A stretch of DNA of 64,000 bases from JAFARZ01 sp035651595 (lineage in GTDB: Bacteria; Actinomycetota; Actinomycetes; Streptosporangiales; Streptosporangiaceae), in contig DASRFJ010000207.1 in assembly GCA_035651595.1 (NCBI GenBank), forward strand, positions 7,445 through 71,444, read 5' to 3'. The notes below the pieces were generated by a model. That model saw nothing but the letters and a program-made list of their open reading frames with translations, did not search any database and was not told the DNA's origin. Made by a program: the position numbers and the translations under genes. Every line of letters begins with the position of its first letter. The first letter of the stretch is position 1. Below, one piece after another: positions 50,813 through 59,038 of this stretch.

Positions 50813-51821
50813 GAGTTTCCCTAGAGGGAGCGATACCGGCTCTCGTCGCCGCCAGCTTATCACGCACATCGGTCCCTGAATCAGCGTGACAGTTGGTTAA
50901 CAGGGTGGCGGTGACGAGCAGCATGCAGATGTTGGTGGCGTACTGGGTGAGCATGAAGCACCGGTAAGGCAGCCGGGATCCCGACGCTACGCGGGTCAGG
51001 CTCAGCAGCGCGATCGTGACAGCGCCGGCCGCCAAGGTGGCCGCGGGCCAGCGCAGCGGCCGCGAGTCATAGGTCGCCGCGGCGCAGCAGACAACGGCGA
51101 TGACGACCGCCGCCCCGGCGATGACCCGCCGGGTGGCCGACTCGCCCCACAGGACCGGCAGGGTCCGCCGGCCGGCCGCGGCATCTCCGGGAACGTCGGA
51201 GAGGTCTTTCGCCGGGGCGCCGATGAACGCCATCCAGGCCGACATCGTGACCGCGAACGCGACCGGGCCGGGAGCGGGATGGCTCCAGTCGGTCCCCGCC
51301 TGACTGGTGAACCCGACGAAATACGCGCCGAACCCCAGTGCGGCACCGACCACCGCGACGCCGGCGACCCGGCGTTTGAGGGCGCCGGGGCAGGCGGAGT
51401 ACTGCCAGCCGAGCGCCAGGATCGCGATGAGCGTGGCCGAGCGCGGCATGCCTTCGGGTAGCGCGCAGGCAAGGGATACCGCTGCCGCCGCGGCCGCGGT
51501 TCGGGCGGCGACCCGCCGGGGCAGCGTGCCAGACGCGATGGGCCGCCGCGAGCCGTTCACGCGGTCTTCGCGCACGTCCATTATCCCGTTGCACAAGTAG
51601 ATGGCGAAAATCGCCATCTCCCAGGTGACGGCCCCGGCCACGGCGTCGCCGAGTCGCAGCCGTCCGGCGATCCGGGCGCCCGCTCCCACTCCGACGGCGA
51701 AACGGATGAGATGAATTCCGAGCACGGACGGACGCGCTTCCGCTATGCATTGTCCGGCCATCGTCAGGAATCGCCAGACGCCGGCGGTGGCAAGTCCGCG
51801 TGACATGACCGATGTGCTCAT
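50391..51821 (-). CDS. UbiA-family prenyltransferase with an overlong 3' reading frame
   Basis: The first about 310 residues are a membrane prenyltransferase: Asp-rich motif 1 in CNGIMDVREDRVNGSRRPIA and motif 2 in APAKDLSDVPGD, with hydrophobic helices between. After the last helix (MLLVTATLLTNC, about 50890) the frame stays open for some 160 Arg-rich residues that are out of frame inside the kinase gene. UbiA proteins do not carry such a tail; I infer loss of the native stop by frameshift, or a non-native extension. It differs from EboC. It could prenylate a quinone or the polyketide. It is the rightmost gene likely to belong to the core. Confidence 0.75.
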   Translation of the reverse strand: MSTSVMSRGLATAGVWRFLTMAGQCIAEARPSVLGIHLIRFAVGVGAGARIAGRLRLGDAVAGAVTWEMAIFAIYLCNGIMDVREDRVNGSRRPIASGTLPRRVAARTAAAAAAVSLACALPEGMPRSATLIAILALGWQYSACPGALKRRVAGVAVVGAALGFGAYFVGFTSQAGTDWSHPAPGPVAFAVTMSAWMAFIGAPAKDLSDVPGDAAAGRRTLPVLWGESATRRVIAGAAVVIAVVCCAAATYDSRPLRWPAATLAAGAVTIALLSLTRVASGSRLPYRCFMLTQYATNICMLLVTATLLTNCHADSGTDVRDKLAATRAGIAPSRETHGRRFSGRLSWTACCERRAFCQAYRRRPRGNPGILYGKPRRTAQPACGRATSQAAGSGKRQRHHYRRGGKRPSGQCPDRRELQAARLDNWRDPSGERTQPSRFAARRHDIFQRYRRDANAARRRRRRSAACLHDCHARAQ

Positions 51822-52004
51822 AGCGATAGTTAGCCTAGCGAACTTCTCGGGGCAAGCGGCGCTATCGTCAGGCGCACCGGCCCTGCAACTTCCGACCACC
51901 TCCACGGGCTGCGGGCCTGGGTGCGGGTTAGCGCGCTTGTTGCGCAGGCTCCCCGCGGCGCCCGCTTCTTTGCGAGGACGTTCGTTGGTCCGCGAGGGGC
52001 TCGA

Positions 52005-52391
52005 AATTATTGCGGACAGTTACCCCCAGATCGGATCCTGCTGGCTTATTTCCAGGGCGTGCCCGGATCGCTGGCCGTCCGGATCGCTGGCCGTCCGGAT
52101 CACTGGCCGCCCGGCGGGTCAGCGGCAGGCTCGATGGACCCTCGGTTAACGTGGCGGATTGTCCCTTTGTGGTAGCGGGACCCCTGGTTACGGGGGTCGA
52201 TCCTCCACAAGGGGGAAATCGTCCACGTTGTTGACGGGACTGCCGGTGCGTTCCTATCCCGGTAGTCGCACACTGCACTCCAGGCATAGGCAGCGCGCGG
52301 CCACGCCCCGCGGCCTGCCGGCGGCCGGCACGGCCACGCGCGCCCAATTCGCCAGCAGGGTTCGGATTGGGGGGGAACTGTCCGCAATGTT
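52005..52391. mobile_element. MITE-like element, copy B (about 387 bp, terminal inverted repeats)
   Basis: The left end (52005 onward: AATTATTGCGGACAGTTACC, then CCC and, some bases on, ATCCTGCTGGC) and right end (52352-52391, inverted: CATTGCGGACAGTTCCCCCC and, some bases on, CCCTGCTGGC) match over about 38 bp with a few differences. The left end matches the left end of the element at 27627 through TCCTG(C/T)TGGCTT. An 82-bp hairpin is nested inside. No transposase gene; no clear target duplication. It lies at the right edge of the likely cluster. Confidence 0.75.
52148..52229. repeat. 82-bp hairpin element, copy 3
   Basis: The 39-nt arms (52148-52186, 52191-52229) start AACGTGG, around a 4-nt loop. 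The preceding GGTT and following GTTGACGGG are also shared with copy 2, showing that the surrounding MITE-like elements are relatives. Confidence 0.87.
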
Positions 52392-52426
52392 TCCGGATGC
52401 CTCCTGGAGCTTTGCGGGTTGGTGCC

Positions 52427-53263
52427 TTACGGCCTGATCTGGATCGGGCCGCCGCCGGTGCTCACCGAGATCACGCGGCGAGCGCTGGCGTTCGTGGGGA
52501 TGCCCGCCCACGTCCCGCCCTGGTCGTCGTTGGCCGTGAGGGCGTACGGGCCGCCGGGCACGCTGAGCGCGGCACCGCCGCCGTCGGTGCTGACCGTCAC
52601 GCTGTCGGGCGACGCGACGAACACGACCGTCGCGTCGCCCCCTGCGGTGGTGATCGCGGCCGTCGTCGTGGTCACGCCGCGCGCGGTCACCGAACCGCCG
52701 TCGGTGTCGGCGCTGAGCGGGCCGGTCAGGCCGGTCACCCGCAGATCGCCGCCGCCGGTGGCGACGGTGAGCGGTCCCGCGATCCGGGTGGCGGTCACCG
52801 ACCCGCCGTCGGAGTCCACGTCCGTCCCGGCGGTCCCGGATACGGTCACGTTGCCGCCGTAGCTGTCCACGGCGGCGCTGACCCCTGGCGGCACGATGAC
52901 CGCGTAGCTCACGTCGCAGTTGTGGTCGCCGTCGTCGCACGCCGGATCACCCAGGCTGAGGTGGCCGTGGCTGACCGTCTGCTCGAGCGGCGGCGCGCCG
53001 CTTTCCGGCAGGTCCCACTCCAGTCGCTCGGTGACCCGCACCTGCCGGACGTCCGCGGTGGTCACCGACACGTCGTCGCCGTAACTCCGCACGGTCACGC
53101 TGGTGACCGGGCCGGCCACGGTGAACGTCCTGGTCGGCTCCGCGTGAGTGTCATGCCACGACACGCCCGCCGAGACAATGAGCCGGGTACCGGCGATGCC
53201 GGCGGCCACGATGGTAACTACGCCCACCAGGCCCCAGAGCGTGCGTACGATTACCGTGCGCAT
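52427..53263 (-). CDS. DUF4097-type secreted or membrane-anchored beta-helix protein
   Basis: A 278-residue protein with an N-terminal membrane anchor or signal (LWGLVGVVTIVAAGIAG). A right-handed beta-helix of short repeats follows (VSAAVDSYGGNVTVSG, DVDSDGGSVTATRI, LSADTDGGSVTARGV), as in DUF4097 putative adhesins. Such genes often sit beside two-component genes in actinobacteria, as here: the start overlaps the end of the sensor kinase by 13 nt. Function unknown; an envelope-sensing or signalling part is inferred. Confidence 0.85.
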   Translation of the reverse strand: MRTVIVRTLWGLVGVVTIVAAGIAGTRLIVSAGVSWHDTHAEPTRTFTVAGPVTSVTVRSYGDDVSVTTADVRQVRVTERLEWDLPESGAPPLEQTVSHGHLSLGDPACDDGDHNCDVSYAVIVPPGVSAAVDSYGGNVTVSGTAGTDVDSDGGSVTATRIAGPLTVATGGGDLRVTGLTGPLSADTDGGSVTARGVTTTTAAITTAGGDATVVFVASPDSVTVSTDGGGAALSVPGGPYALTANDDQGGTWAGIPTNASARRVISVSTGGGPIQIRP

Positions 53264-54516
53264 GGCAGGTCCACGGTGAGCAGGGTCGGGCCGCCGGCCG
53301 GACTGGTTATCTCGAAGGTGCCGTCGACCGATTCCGCGCGCTTGGCGAGGCCGGCCAGGCCGGTGCCGCGGCTGGCGTCCGCGCCGCCCACGCCGTCGTC
53401 GCTGACGATGATGTGCAGCCGGTCGCTGGTCCGTTGCACGTACACCTCCGCCTGGCTGGCCTGCGCGTGCTTGGTGATGTTGGTCAGGCCTTCGGACACC
53501 ACGAAGTAGGCGACGGCCTCGACGACGGGCGCCGGACGGCGGGGCACGTCCACGGTCAGCTTGACCGGGATCCGCATCCGGGCGGCCACACCGGACAGCG
53601 CGGCATCAAGGCCGCGGTCCTCGAGCACCGCGGGGTGCAGGCCGCGGACCAGGTGCCGCAGTTCGGTGAGCGCGGCCTTGGCCTCCTCGTGCGCCTCCGC
53701 GATTGCCTCGCGGGCCTCCTCGGCCGTGGTGGTCTGTGCGCGGGCCATGCCGAGGTTCATGGCCAGGGAGACCAGCCGCTGCTGGGTGCCGTCGTGCAGG
53801 TCCCGCTCCAGCCGGCGTCGCTCCGCGTCCGCCGCGTCCACGACGCCGGCCCTGGTCTTGGCGAGCTTCGCCACCCGGTGCTCGAGTTCCTCCGCGCGGC
53901 TCGGGCCGAGCAGTTCCCTGGCCGCCCAGCCGTCCAGCGAACTGACCCAGCTGGTCACGGTCGGCGCGGCCAGCAGCAACGCGATCCCCCCGGCGGTCAG
54001 ATAGATGTCGACCGGGATGCCGAGCAGGTGCGGCAGGTGCGCGTTGGGCGAGGCCGACCAGCCGCGCTTGAGCATGCTGTCCGGGTTGAGGTCCCAGGCG
54101 TATGTGTACACCAGCGCGTAGAGCGCGCCGGCCAGCCAGCAGCAGAGGGCGGCGAGTGCGGCCGCCGCGAGCAACGGCGCGACCACCAGGTGATAGGCGA
54201 GCTGCCGCCAGGTCGACCGGGCCTGAAGGGCGATCACGATCCCGTCGCGGCTCAGTCGCCCGGGGATGACCGGCTGGGGCGGGATCTCGATACCCGCCGT
54301 GGTGCGCAGCCGGTGCCGCTGGATCCACGTCAGCGCGGGCACCAGGAAAAAGCTCAGGATCAGGAACAGCAGCGACCACATCACCCGCGGTCTCGCCCAG
54401 CCCATCCCGACGACGACAACCGGCGTGGCGGCCTGGACCGGGATCCCTGCCGCGAGGAACAGGATCCGGTTCCAGCTCCGTGGCGACCACGGGGCGCGTC
54501 CGGTCAGAAGGGCCAT
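53251..54516 (-). CDS. Membrane NarL-type sensor histidine kinase
   Basis: A 421-residue kinase with membrane helices in the N-terminal half (ILFLAAGIPVQAATPVVVV, WSLLFLILSFFLVPAL, VAPLLAAAALAALCCWLAGA, YLTAGGIALLLAA). The cytosolic part has RRRLERDLHDGTQQRLVSLA (phospho-His) and the ATPase domain (EGLTNITKHAQAS, VSDDGVGGAD). Its likely partner is the LuxR-type regulator at 57.7 kb, beyond the ABC exporter, an arrangement common for stress-responsive exporters. ATG 54516 is used; upstream starts are possible. Confidence 0.9.
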   Translation of the reverse strand: MALLTGRAPWSPRSWNRILFLAAGIPVQAATPVVVVGMGWARPRVMWSLLFLILSFFLVPALTWIQRHRLRTTAGIEIPPQPVIPGRLSRDGIVIALQARSTWRQLAYHLVVAPLLAAAALAALCCWLAGALYALVYTYAWDLNPDSMLKRGWSASPNAHLPHLLGIPVDIYLTAGGIALLLAAPTVTSWVSSLDGWAARELLGPSRAEELEHRVAKLAKTRAGVVDAADAERRRLERDLHDGTQQRLVSLAMNLGMARAQTTTAEEAREAIAEAHEEAKAALTELRHLVRGLHPAVLEDRGLDAALSGVAARMRIPVKLTVDVPRRPAPVVEAVAYFVVSEGLTNITKHAQASQAEVYVQRTSDRLHIIVSDDGVGGADASRGTGLAGLAKRAESVDGTFEITSPAGGPTLLTVDLPCAR

Positions 54517-54649
54517 GCGTTCCACGGTACGTCCCCTGGTCAGCCGCCACCATCCAGCGCGCTGCACGCCGTTTGGTGAAGCTAGCTGCACCACCAATTC
54601 GGGCTTCTGGCCCACTGCGCACGGCGGCCCCCAAGGGCATTCTTGGCGC

Positions 54650-55333
54650 ATGGATGAAGTGATCCGGCTCGAGAGCGTAACCAAGATCTACCAGGCGGGC
54701 TCGCCGCCCGCGCTGGCCGGCGTCAGCATGGCCGTGTCGCCGGGGGAGGTGGTGGCGGTCATGGGGCCGTCGGGCAGCGGCAAGTCGACGATGCTCAACC
54801 TCATCGCCGGGCTGGACAAGCCCACCTCGGGCACGGTCACCGTGGCCGGACAGCGGATCGACAGCCTCGGCGAGGCCGCGCTTGCCCGGTTCCGCGCCCG
54901 GCACGTCGGCATCGTCTTCCAGTTCTTCAACCTGCTCGACGATCTGACCGTCGCGGACAACGTGCTGCTGCCCGCTCAGCTCGCCGGGGCTTCCCGGCGC
55001 CAGGCACGGGGGCGCGCCGAGGAGCTGCTGGCGCGGATGGGCATCGCGGAGCACCGCGACGCGTACCCGGCGCGGCTGTCCGGCGGGCAGCGGCAGCGGG
55101 TGGCGATCGCCCGTGCGCTGGTCAACTCGCCCGAGCTGCTGCTCGCCGACGAGCCGACCGGGGCGCTGGACACCGCGACCGGGCAGGAGATCGGCAGGCT
55201 GCTGCGCGAGCTGAACGCCGGCGGGCAGACCCTGGTGCTGGTCACCCACGACCCGGCGCTCGCGGACAACTACGCGGCCCGCACCGTCCGCCTCGTCGAC
55301 GGGCACACGGCCGGGGCGGTGGTGCGGTCATGA
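54650..55333 (+). CDS. MacB/LolD-type ABC transporter ATPase
   Basis: A 227-residue ATPase with Walker A GPSGSGKSTMLNL, Q-loop VFQFFNLLDDLT, signature LSGGQRQRVAIARAL, Walker B LLLADEPTGALD and H-loop VLVTHDPA. The class works with FtsX-type permeases, encoded directly after it (ATGA overlap). Exports or extracts envelope or hydrophobic compounds. It is the only ABC exporter near the cluster and a possible but unproven self-protection pump. Confidence 0.93.
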   Translation: MDEVIRLESVTKIYQAGSPPALAGVSMAVSPGEVVAVMGPSGSGKSTMLNLIAGLDKPTSGTVTVAGQRIDSLGEAALARFRARHVGIVFQFFNLLDDLTVADNVLLPAQLAGASRRQARGRAEELLARMGIAEHRDAYPARLSGGQRQRVAIARALVNSPELLLADEPTGALDTATGQEIGRLLRELNAGGQTLVLVTHDPALADNYAARTVRLVDGHTAGAVVRS

Positions 55334-57675
55334 GCTGGCTGGGTCCGGTCATGACCGCCACCGGCGGCATCTGGCGGCACAAATTGCAGGCCGGTGTCAT
55401 CGGCATCGTGCTGCTCATCGCCACCGCGTCGGCGACGCTCGGCCTCGCCCTGCTCGCGGCCAGCAACGCGCCGTTCCGCGCCGCGTTCGCCGCCCAGCAC
55501 GGCGCCCACGCCACGATCAGCGCCGACCCGGCGCGCGCCAGCACGGCGCGGCTCGATCAGACCCGGTCCCTGCCGGGAGTCACCGCCGCCGCCGGCCCGT
55601 TCGCCGTGGCCACCGTGCAGACTGACCAAGGCGGCCAGCCGTCTGGTCAGTTCGTGCTGGCCGGGCGTCAGGCCGCGAGCAGCCCGGTCGACAACCTGGT
55701 GCTGAACGAGGGCCACTGGGCGGACGGCCCCGGCCAGCTGGTGCTCGACGGGAGCCCGGGCGAGGGCACCAACCTGGGTGACACGTTCACGGTAACCGGC
55801 ATCGACGGCAGCCCGGTGCTGACCGTGGTCGGCTTCGCCAACTCGATCACGAACACCGCCGACGGCTGGGTTACCCCGGCCGAGGCCGCGCGGCTCCAGC
55901 AGGCAGGCGCCCCGGCGAGCACGCAGATGCTGTACCGGTTCGCCAGCGCCGGCACTTACGCCAAGGTCCGCGCCGACGTCACCGAGGTCGCCAATGCGCT
56001 GCCCGCCGGCGCGGTGACCGACTACGGCTCCTGGCTCAGCTCGGCGGACCAGGCCACCGGCAACGGCGCGATCATGGAGCCGTTCGTGGTCGCGTTCGCG
56101 CTGATCGGCCTCATCATGGCGGTGCTGATCGTGGGCAACGTGATCAGCGGCGCCGTGGTCGCCCAGTACCACCGGATCGGCGTGCTGAAGAGCCTCGGGC
56201 TGACCCCGGGACAGGTCGTGGTCGCGTACCTGAGCCGGGTCGGCTGGCCGGCCCTCGGCGGCTGCCTGGCCGGCGTGGTGGCAGGCAACGTGCTCGCGCA
56301 GCCGGTGCTGAAGCAGTCGTCCGAGGCATACGGGGTGGGCAGCCAGAGCGTGCCCTGGTGGGCCACGGTCGCCGCCCCGCTCGGCATGCTGGCACTGACC
56401 GCGCTGGCCGCGCTCGGCCCGGCGCTGCGCGCTGGACACCTGTCCGCCGCGCAGGCGATCGCCGCGGGCCGGGCGCCGCGGGCGGGCCGCGGGTATGCGG
56501 CGCACCGGCTCGCGGCCAGGCTCCGGCTGCCGCGACCGGCCGGTCTCGGGCTCGCCGCGCCGTTCGCCAGGCCCGCGCGCACCATGGTGACGCTCGCCGC
56601 GGTCGCGTTCGGCGCCACCGCGGTGATCTTCGCGTTCGGGCTGAGCTCGTCGCTGAGCCGGGCCGCGGCGAGCCAGACTCACTCCGGCACCATCCAGGTG
56701 GAGGTCCAGCCGTTCGGTCCCGGCCGGGGCACGGGCCCGTTCCAGTCCCCTGGCGCGGCGCAGGACGCGGCCGCCGAGGCCGTGCTGCGCGCCCAGCCGG
56801 GCACGGCACACGAGGTGGCCCTCTACACCAACGACGTCAAGGTCGGCGGCATCGCGGGCAGCGTCCGCGCCCAGGCGTTCGCGACAGATGCGTCCTGGAC
56901 GGGGTTCGGCATCATCGCCGGGCACTGGTACGACGCACCGGGCGAGGTGGACGTGAGCACCTCGTTCCTGGACCAGAGTGGCCTGGCCGTCGGCGGCACC
57001 GCGCTGGTGAACACCGGGACGGCCACGGTCACCGTGCACATCGTCGGCGAGGTCTTCCGGCCGGGCACCAGGCCGTACGTGTATGGCAGCACCCAGACGC
57101 TGGCCGGCCTGGGCAGCCGGGCGAACCTCCAGGAGTTCTACGTCGGCCTGCGGCCGGGCACCAGCACGTCCGGGTACCTCCACGCGGTCAACGCCTCCCT
57201 CGGGTCGAGCAGTCCGTGGACGGCCACGGCGCAGGAAACCGGCGGCAAGTTCTACACGATCGCCAGCGCGCTGATCGGACTGCTGGCGCTCATGGTCGCG
57301 GTCGCCGCCGGGCTCGGCGTGCTCAACACCGTGCTGATGACCACCCGGGACCGGGTCCATGACCTGGGCATCTTCAAGGCACTCGGCATGCGTCCCGGCC
57401 AGCTGCTCGTCATGGTGGTGTGCTGGACCGCCGGTCCCGCGATCCTGGCCGCGGTGATCGCCGCCCCAGCCGCGGTGCTGCTGAACAACGCGACGCTGAA
57501 GGCGATGGCCGGCACCGCGCACACCGGCATCCCGGCGAGCTTCACCGACGTGTTCCCGCCGGCCAGGCTCGCGCTGCTGTCCCTGGCGGCGCTGGTGATC
57601 GCGATCGCCGGGGCGGTGGCGCCAGCTAGCTGGGCGGCGCGGGCTCGCGCCGCCGTCGCGCTCCGCGCCGAGTAA
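55330..57675 (+). CDS. FtsX/MacB-like ABC transporter permease
   Basis: A 781-residue permease with a first helix (GVIGIVLLIATASATLGLAL), a large extracellular domain, three helices (AFALIGLIMAVLIVGNVISG onward), a second copy of the same plan and a final FtsX domain (ALIGLLALMVAVAAGLGVLN, VLMTTRDRVHDLGIFKALG). This duplicated eight- to ten-helix layout is usual for actinobacterial permeases paired with a MacB-like ATPase. Confidence 0.92.
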   Translation: MSWLGPVMTATGGIWRHKLQAGVIGIVLLIATASATLGLALLAASNAPFRAAFAAQHGAHATISADPARASTARLDQTRSLPGVTAAAGPFAVATVQTDQGGQPSGQFVLAGRQAASSPVDNLVLNEGHWADGPGQLVLDGSPGEGTNLGDTFTVTGIDGSPVLTVVGFANSITNTADGWVTPAEAARLQQAGAPASTQMLYRFASAGTYAKVRADVTEVANALPAGAVTDYGSWLSSADQATGNGAIMEPFVVAFALIGLIMAVLIVGNVISGAVVAQYHRIGVLKSLGLTPGQVVVAYLSRVGWPALGGCLAGVVAGNVLAQPVLKQSSEAYGVGSQSVPWWATVAAPLGMLALTALAALGPALRAGHLSAAQAIAAGRAPRAGRGYAAHRLAARLRLPRPAGLGLAAPFARPARTMVTLAAVAFGATAVIFAFGLSSSLSRAAASQTHSGTIQVEVQPFGPGRGTGPFQSPGAAQDAAAEAVLRAQPGTAHEVALYTNDVKVGGIAGSVRAQAFATDASWTGFGIIAGHWYDAPGEVDVSTSFLDQSGLAVGGTALVNTGTATVTVHIVGEVFRPGTRPYVYGSTQTLAGLGSRANLQEFYVGLRPGTSTSGYLHAVNASLGSSSPWTATAQETGGKFYTIASALIGLLALMVAVAAGLGVLNTVLMTTRDRVHDLGIFKALGMRPGQLLVMVVCWTAGPAILAAVIAAPAAVLLNNATLKAMAGTAHTGIPASFTDVFPPARLALLSLAALVIAIAGAVAPASWAARARAAVALRAE

Positions 57676-57694
57676 TTGCCGTAGCGTGTACCGC

Positions 57695-58375
57695 GTGACT
57701 GGCCAGCCAGAAGCCCGCCCCCGGGTGGTGATCGCCGAGGACTCGGTGCTGCTGCTGGCCGGCCTCACCAAGCTGCTGGAGAGTGCCGGGTTCGTGGTGG
57801 CGGCCACGGCCGGTGACGCCGCCGGGCTGCTCGCGGCCGTGGACCGGGAGCAGCCCGACGTGGTGATCGCCGATGTCCGGATGCCGCCCACCCACACCGA
57901 CGAGGGGATCCGCGCGGCGCTGGCGATCCGCGGCGCGTGGCCGGACGTCTCGATCCTGGTGCTGTCGCAGTACGTGGAGGAGCGGTACGCGGCCGACCTG
58001 CTGTCGGCGAACACCAGTGGCGTGGGCTACCTGCTCAAGGACCGGGTGGCGGACGTGGCCGAGTTTCTCGACGCGTTGCGCCGGGTCGCGGCCGGCGGTA
58101 CCGCGCTGGACCCCGAGGTGGTCGCCCAGCTGCTGGTGCGCCGCAGCGGGGATCCGCTGGACCGCCTGACCGAGCGGGAACGGGCCGTGCTCGCGCTGAT
58201 GGCGGAGGGCCGCTCGAACGCCGAGATCGGCGCCGCCCTCACGATCACCGACAGCGCGGTGAGCAAGCACATCAACTCGATCTTCGCCAAGCTCGGGCTG
58301 TACCCGGGCGACCTCGGCCACCGCCGGGTGCTCGCGGTGCTGCGATACCTCGGCGCGGGCCCGTCGGCCACCTAG
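57695..58375 (+). CDS. LuxR/NarL-type response regulator
   Basis: A response regulator of about 226 residues. The receiver has acidic VVIAEDSVLLL, phospho-Asp in DVVIADVRMPPT and Lys in GYLLKDRVADV. The LuxR helix-turn-helix is LTERERAVLALMAEGRSNAEI and SAVSKHINSIFAKLGL. It probably pairs with the kinase at 53.3-54.5 kb to control the ABC exporter. GTG 57695 or GTG 57686 may start it. Confidence 0.92.
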   Translation: MTGQPEARPRVVIAEDSVLLLAGLTKLLESAGFVVAATAGDAAGLLAAVDREQPDVVIADVRMPPTHTDEGIRAALAIRGAWPDVSILVLSQYVEERYAADLLSANTSGVGYLLKDRVADVAEFLDALRRVAAGGTALDPEVVAQLLVRRSGDPLDRLTERERAVLALMAEGRSNAEIGAALTITDSAVSKHINSIFAKLGLYPGDLGHRRVLAVLRYLGAGPSAT

Positions 58376-59013
58376 TCCTTGCGCCCGGTCACCGCGACGG
58401 TGACACCGACCGCGATCATGGCCAGGCCGCCGGCCCCGCCCACCATCGCGTACCGGCGCGGTGAGCTGGCGAACCAGGAACGCACCCCGCTGGCGGCCAG
58501 GCCCCAGGAGCAGTCGGTGATCGCCCCGATCGCGACCGGGATGAGGGCGAGCAGCAGCATCTGCACCGCCAGGTGACCGGCGGGACGGTTCACGAACTGG
58601 GGGAGGATGGCGCCGAACAGGATGTACGCCTTGGGGTTGGTAAGCCCGACGACGCCCCCGTCCCGGAACGCCCGCCAGCCCTGTTTCGGCGCGGGTGCGG
58701 CGGCCTCGAGCGCGGTGACCAGGTCCTTGCGATGCCGGACCGCGTGCACGCCGAGCCACACCAGGTACAGCGCGCCGGCCAGCTTGACCGCGAGGAAGAC
58801 CTGGTCAGAGCGCTGCAGCAACGCGCCGAGCCCGACGGCGACCAGCGCCGCCACCACGTAGTTGCCGGACGCGTGACCGAGCGCGGTGGCCACCGCCGTG
58901 CGCCGTCCGTGCGACAGCGCCCGCCCCACGATGAACAGCACTCCCGGCCCTGGGATAACGATGAGCACCAGCGACGCGAGCGCGAACGCCAATGCCTGCC
59001 CGGTGGAAAACAT
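58372..59013 (-). CDS. LysE/RhtB-family amino acid exporter
   Basis: A 213-residue membrane protein with six hydrophobic segments and the family motif IPGPGVLFIVGRALSHGRR, then GLTNPKAYILFGAILPQF. Members export amino acids such as lysine, threonine or leucine. Convergent with the response regulator, overlapping it by 4 nt at the stops. Confidence 0.92.
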   Translation of the reverse strand: MFSTGQALAFALASLVLIVIPGPGVLFIVGRALSHGRRTAVATALGHASGNYVVAALVAVGLGALLQRSDQVFLAVKLAGALYLVWLGVHAVRHRKDLVTALEAAAPAPKQGWRAFRDGGVVGLTNPKAYILFGAILPQFVNRPAGHLAVQMLLLALIPVAIGAITDCSWGLAASGVRSWFASSPRRYAMVGGAGGLAMIAVGVTVAVTGRKD

Positions 59014-59038
59014 GCCTTAACGGTAACTCCGATCCGGC

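Noticed and set aside
10875..52229. Repeats as a CRISPR array
   Set aside because: The copies are 17-24 kb apart, each is a long hairpin, there are no regularly spaced unique spacers and no cas genes.
54650..57675. MacB-type ABC exporter as the cluster's dedicated resistance pump
   Set aside because: It lies beyond the right-hand repeat element and forms a self-contained unit with its own two-component system, as seen at many unrelated loci; kept only as a possibility.
55270..58014. Open frame of about 900 codons antisense to the ABC permease and regulator
   Set aside because: Same reason: no domain, Arg/Gly/Ala-rich translation, fully covered by strong genes on the other strand.
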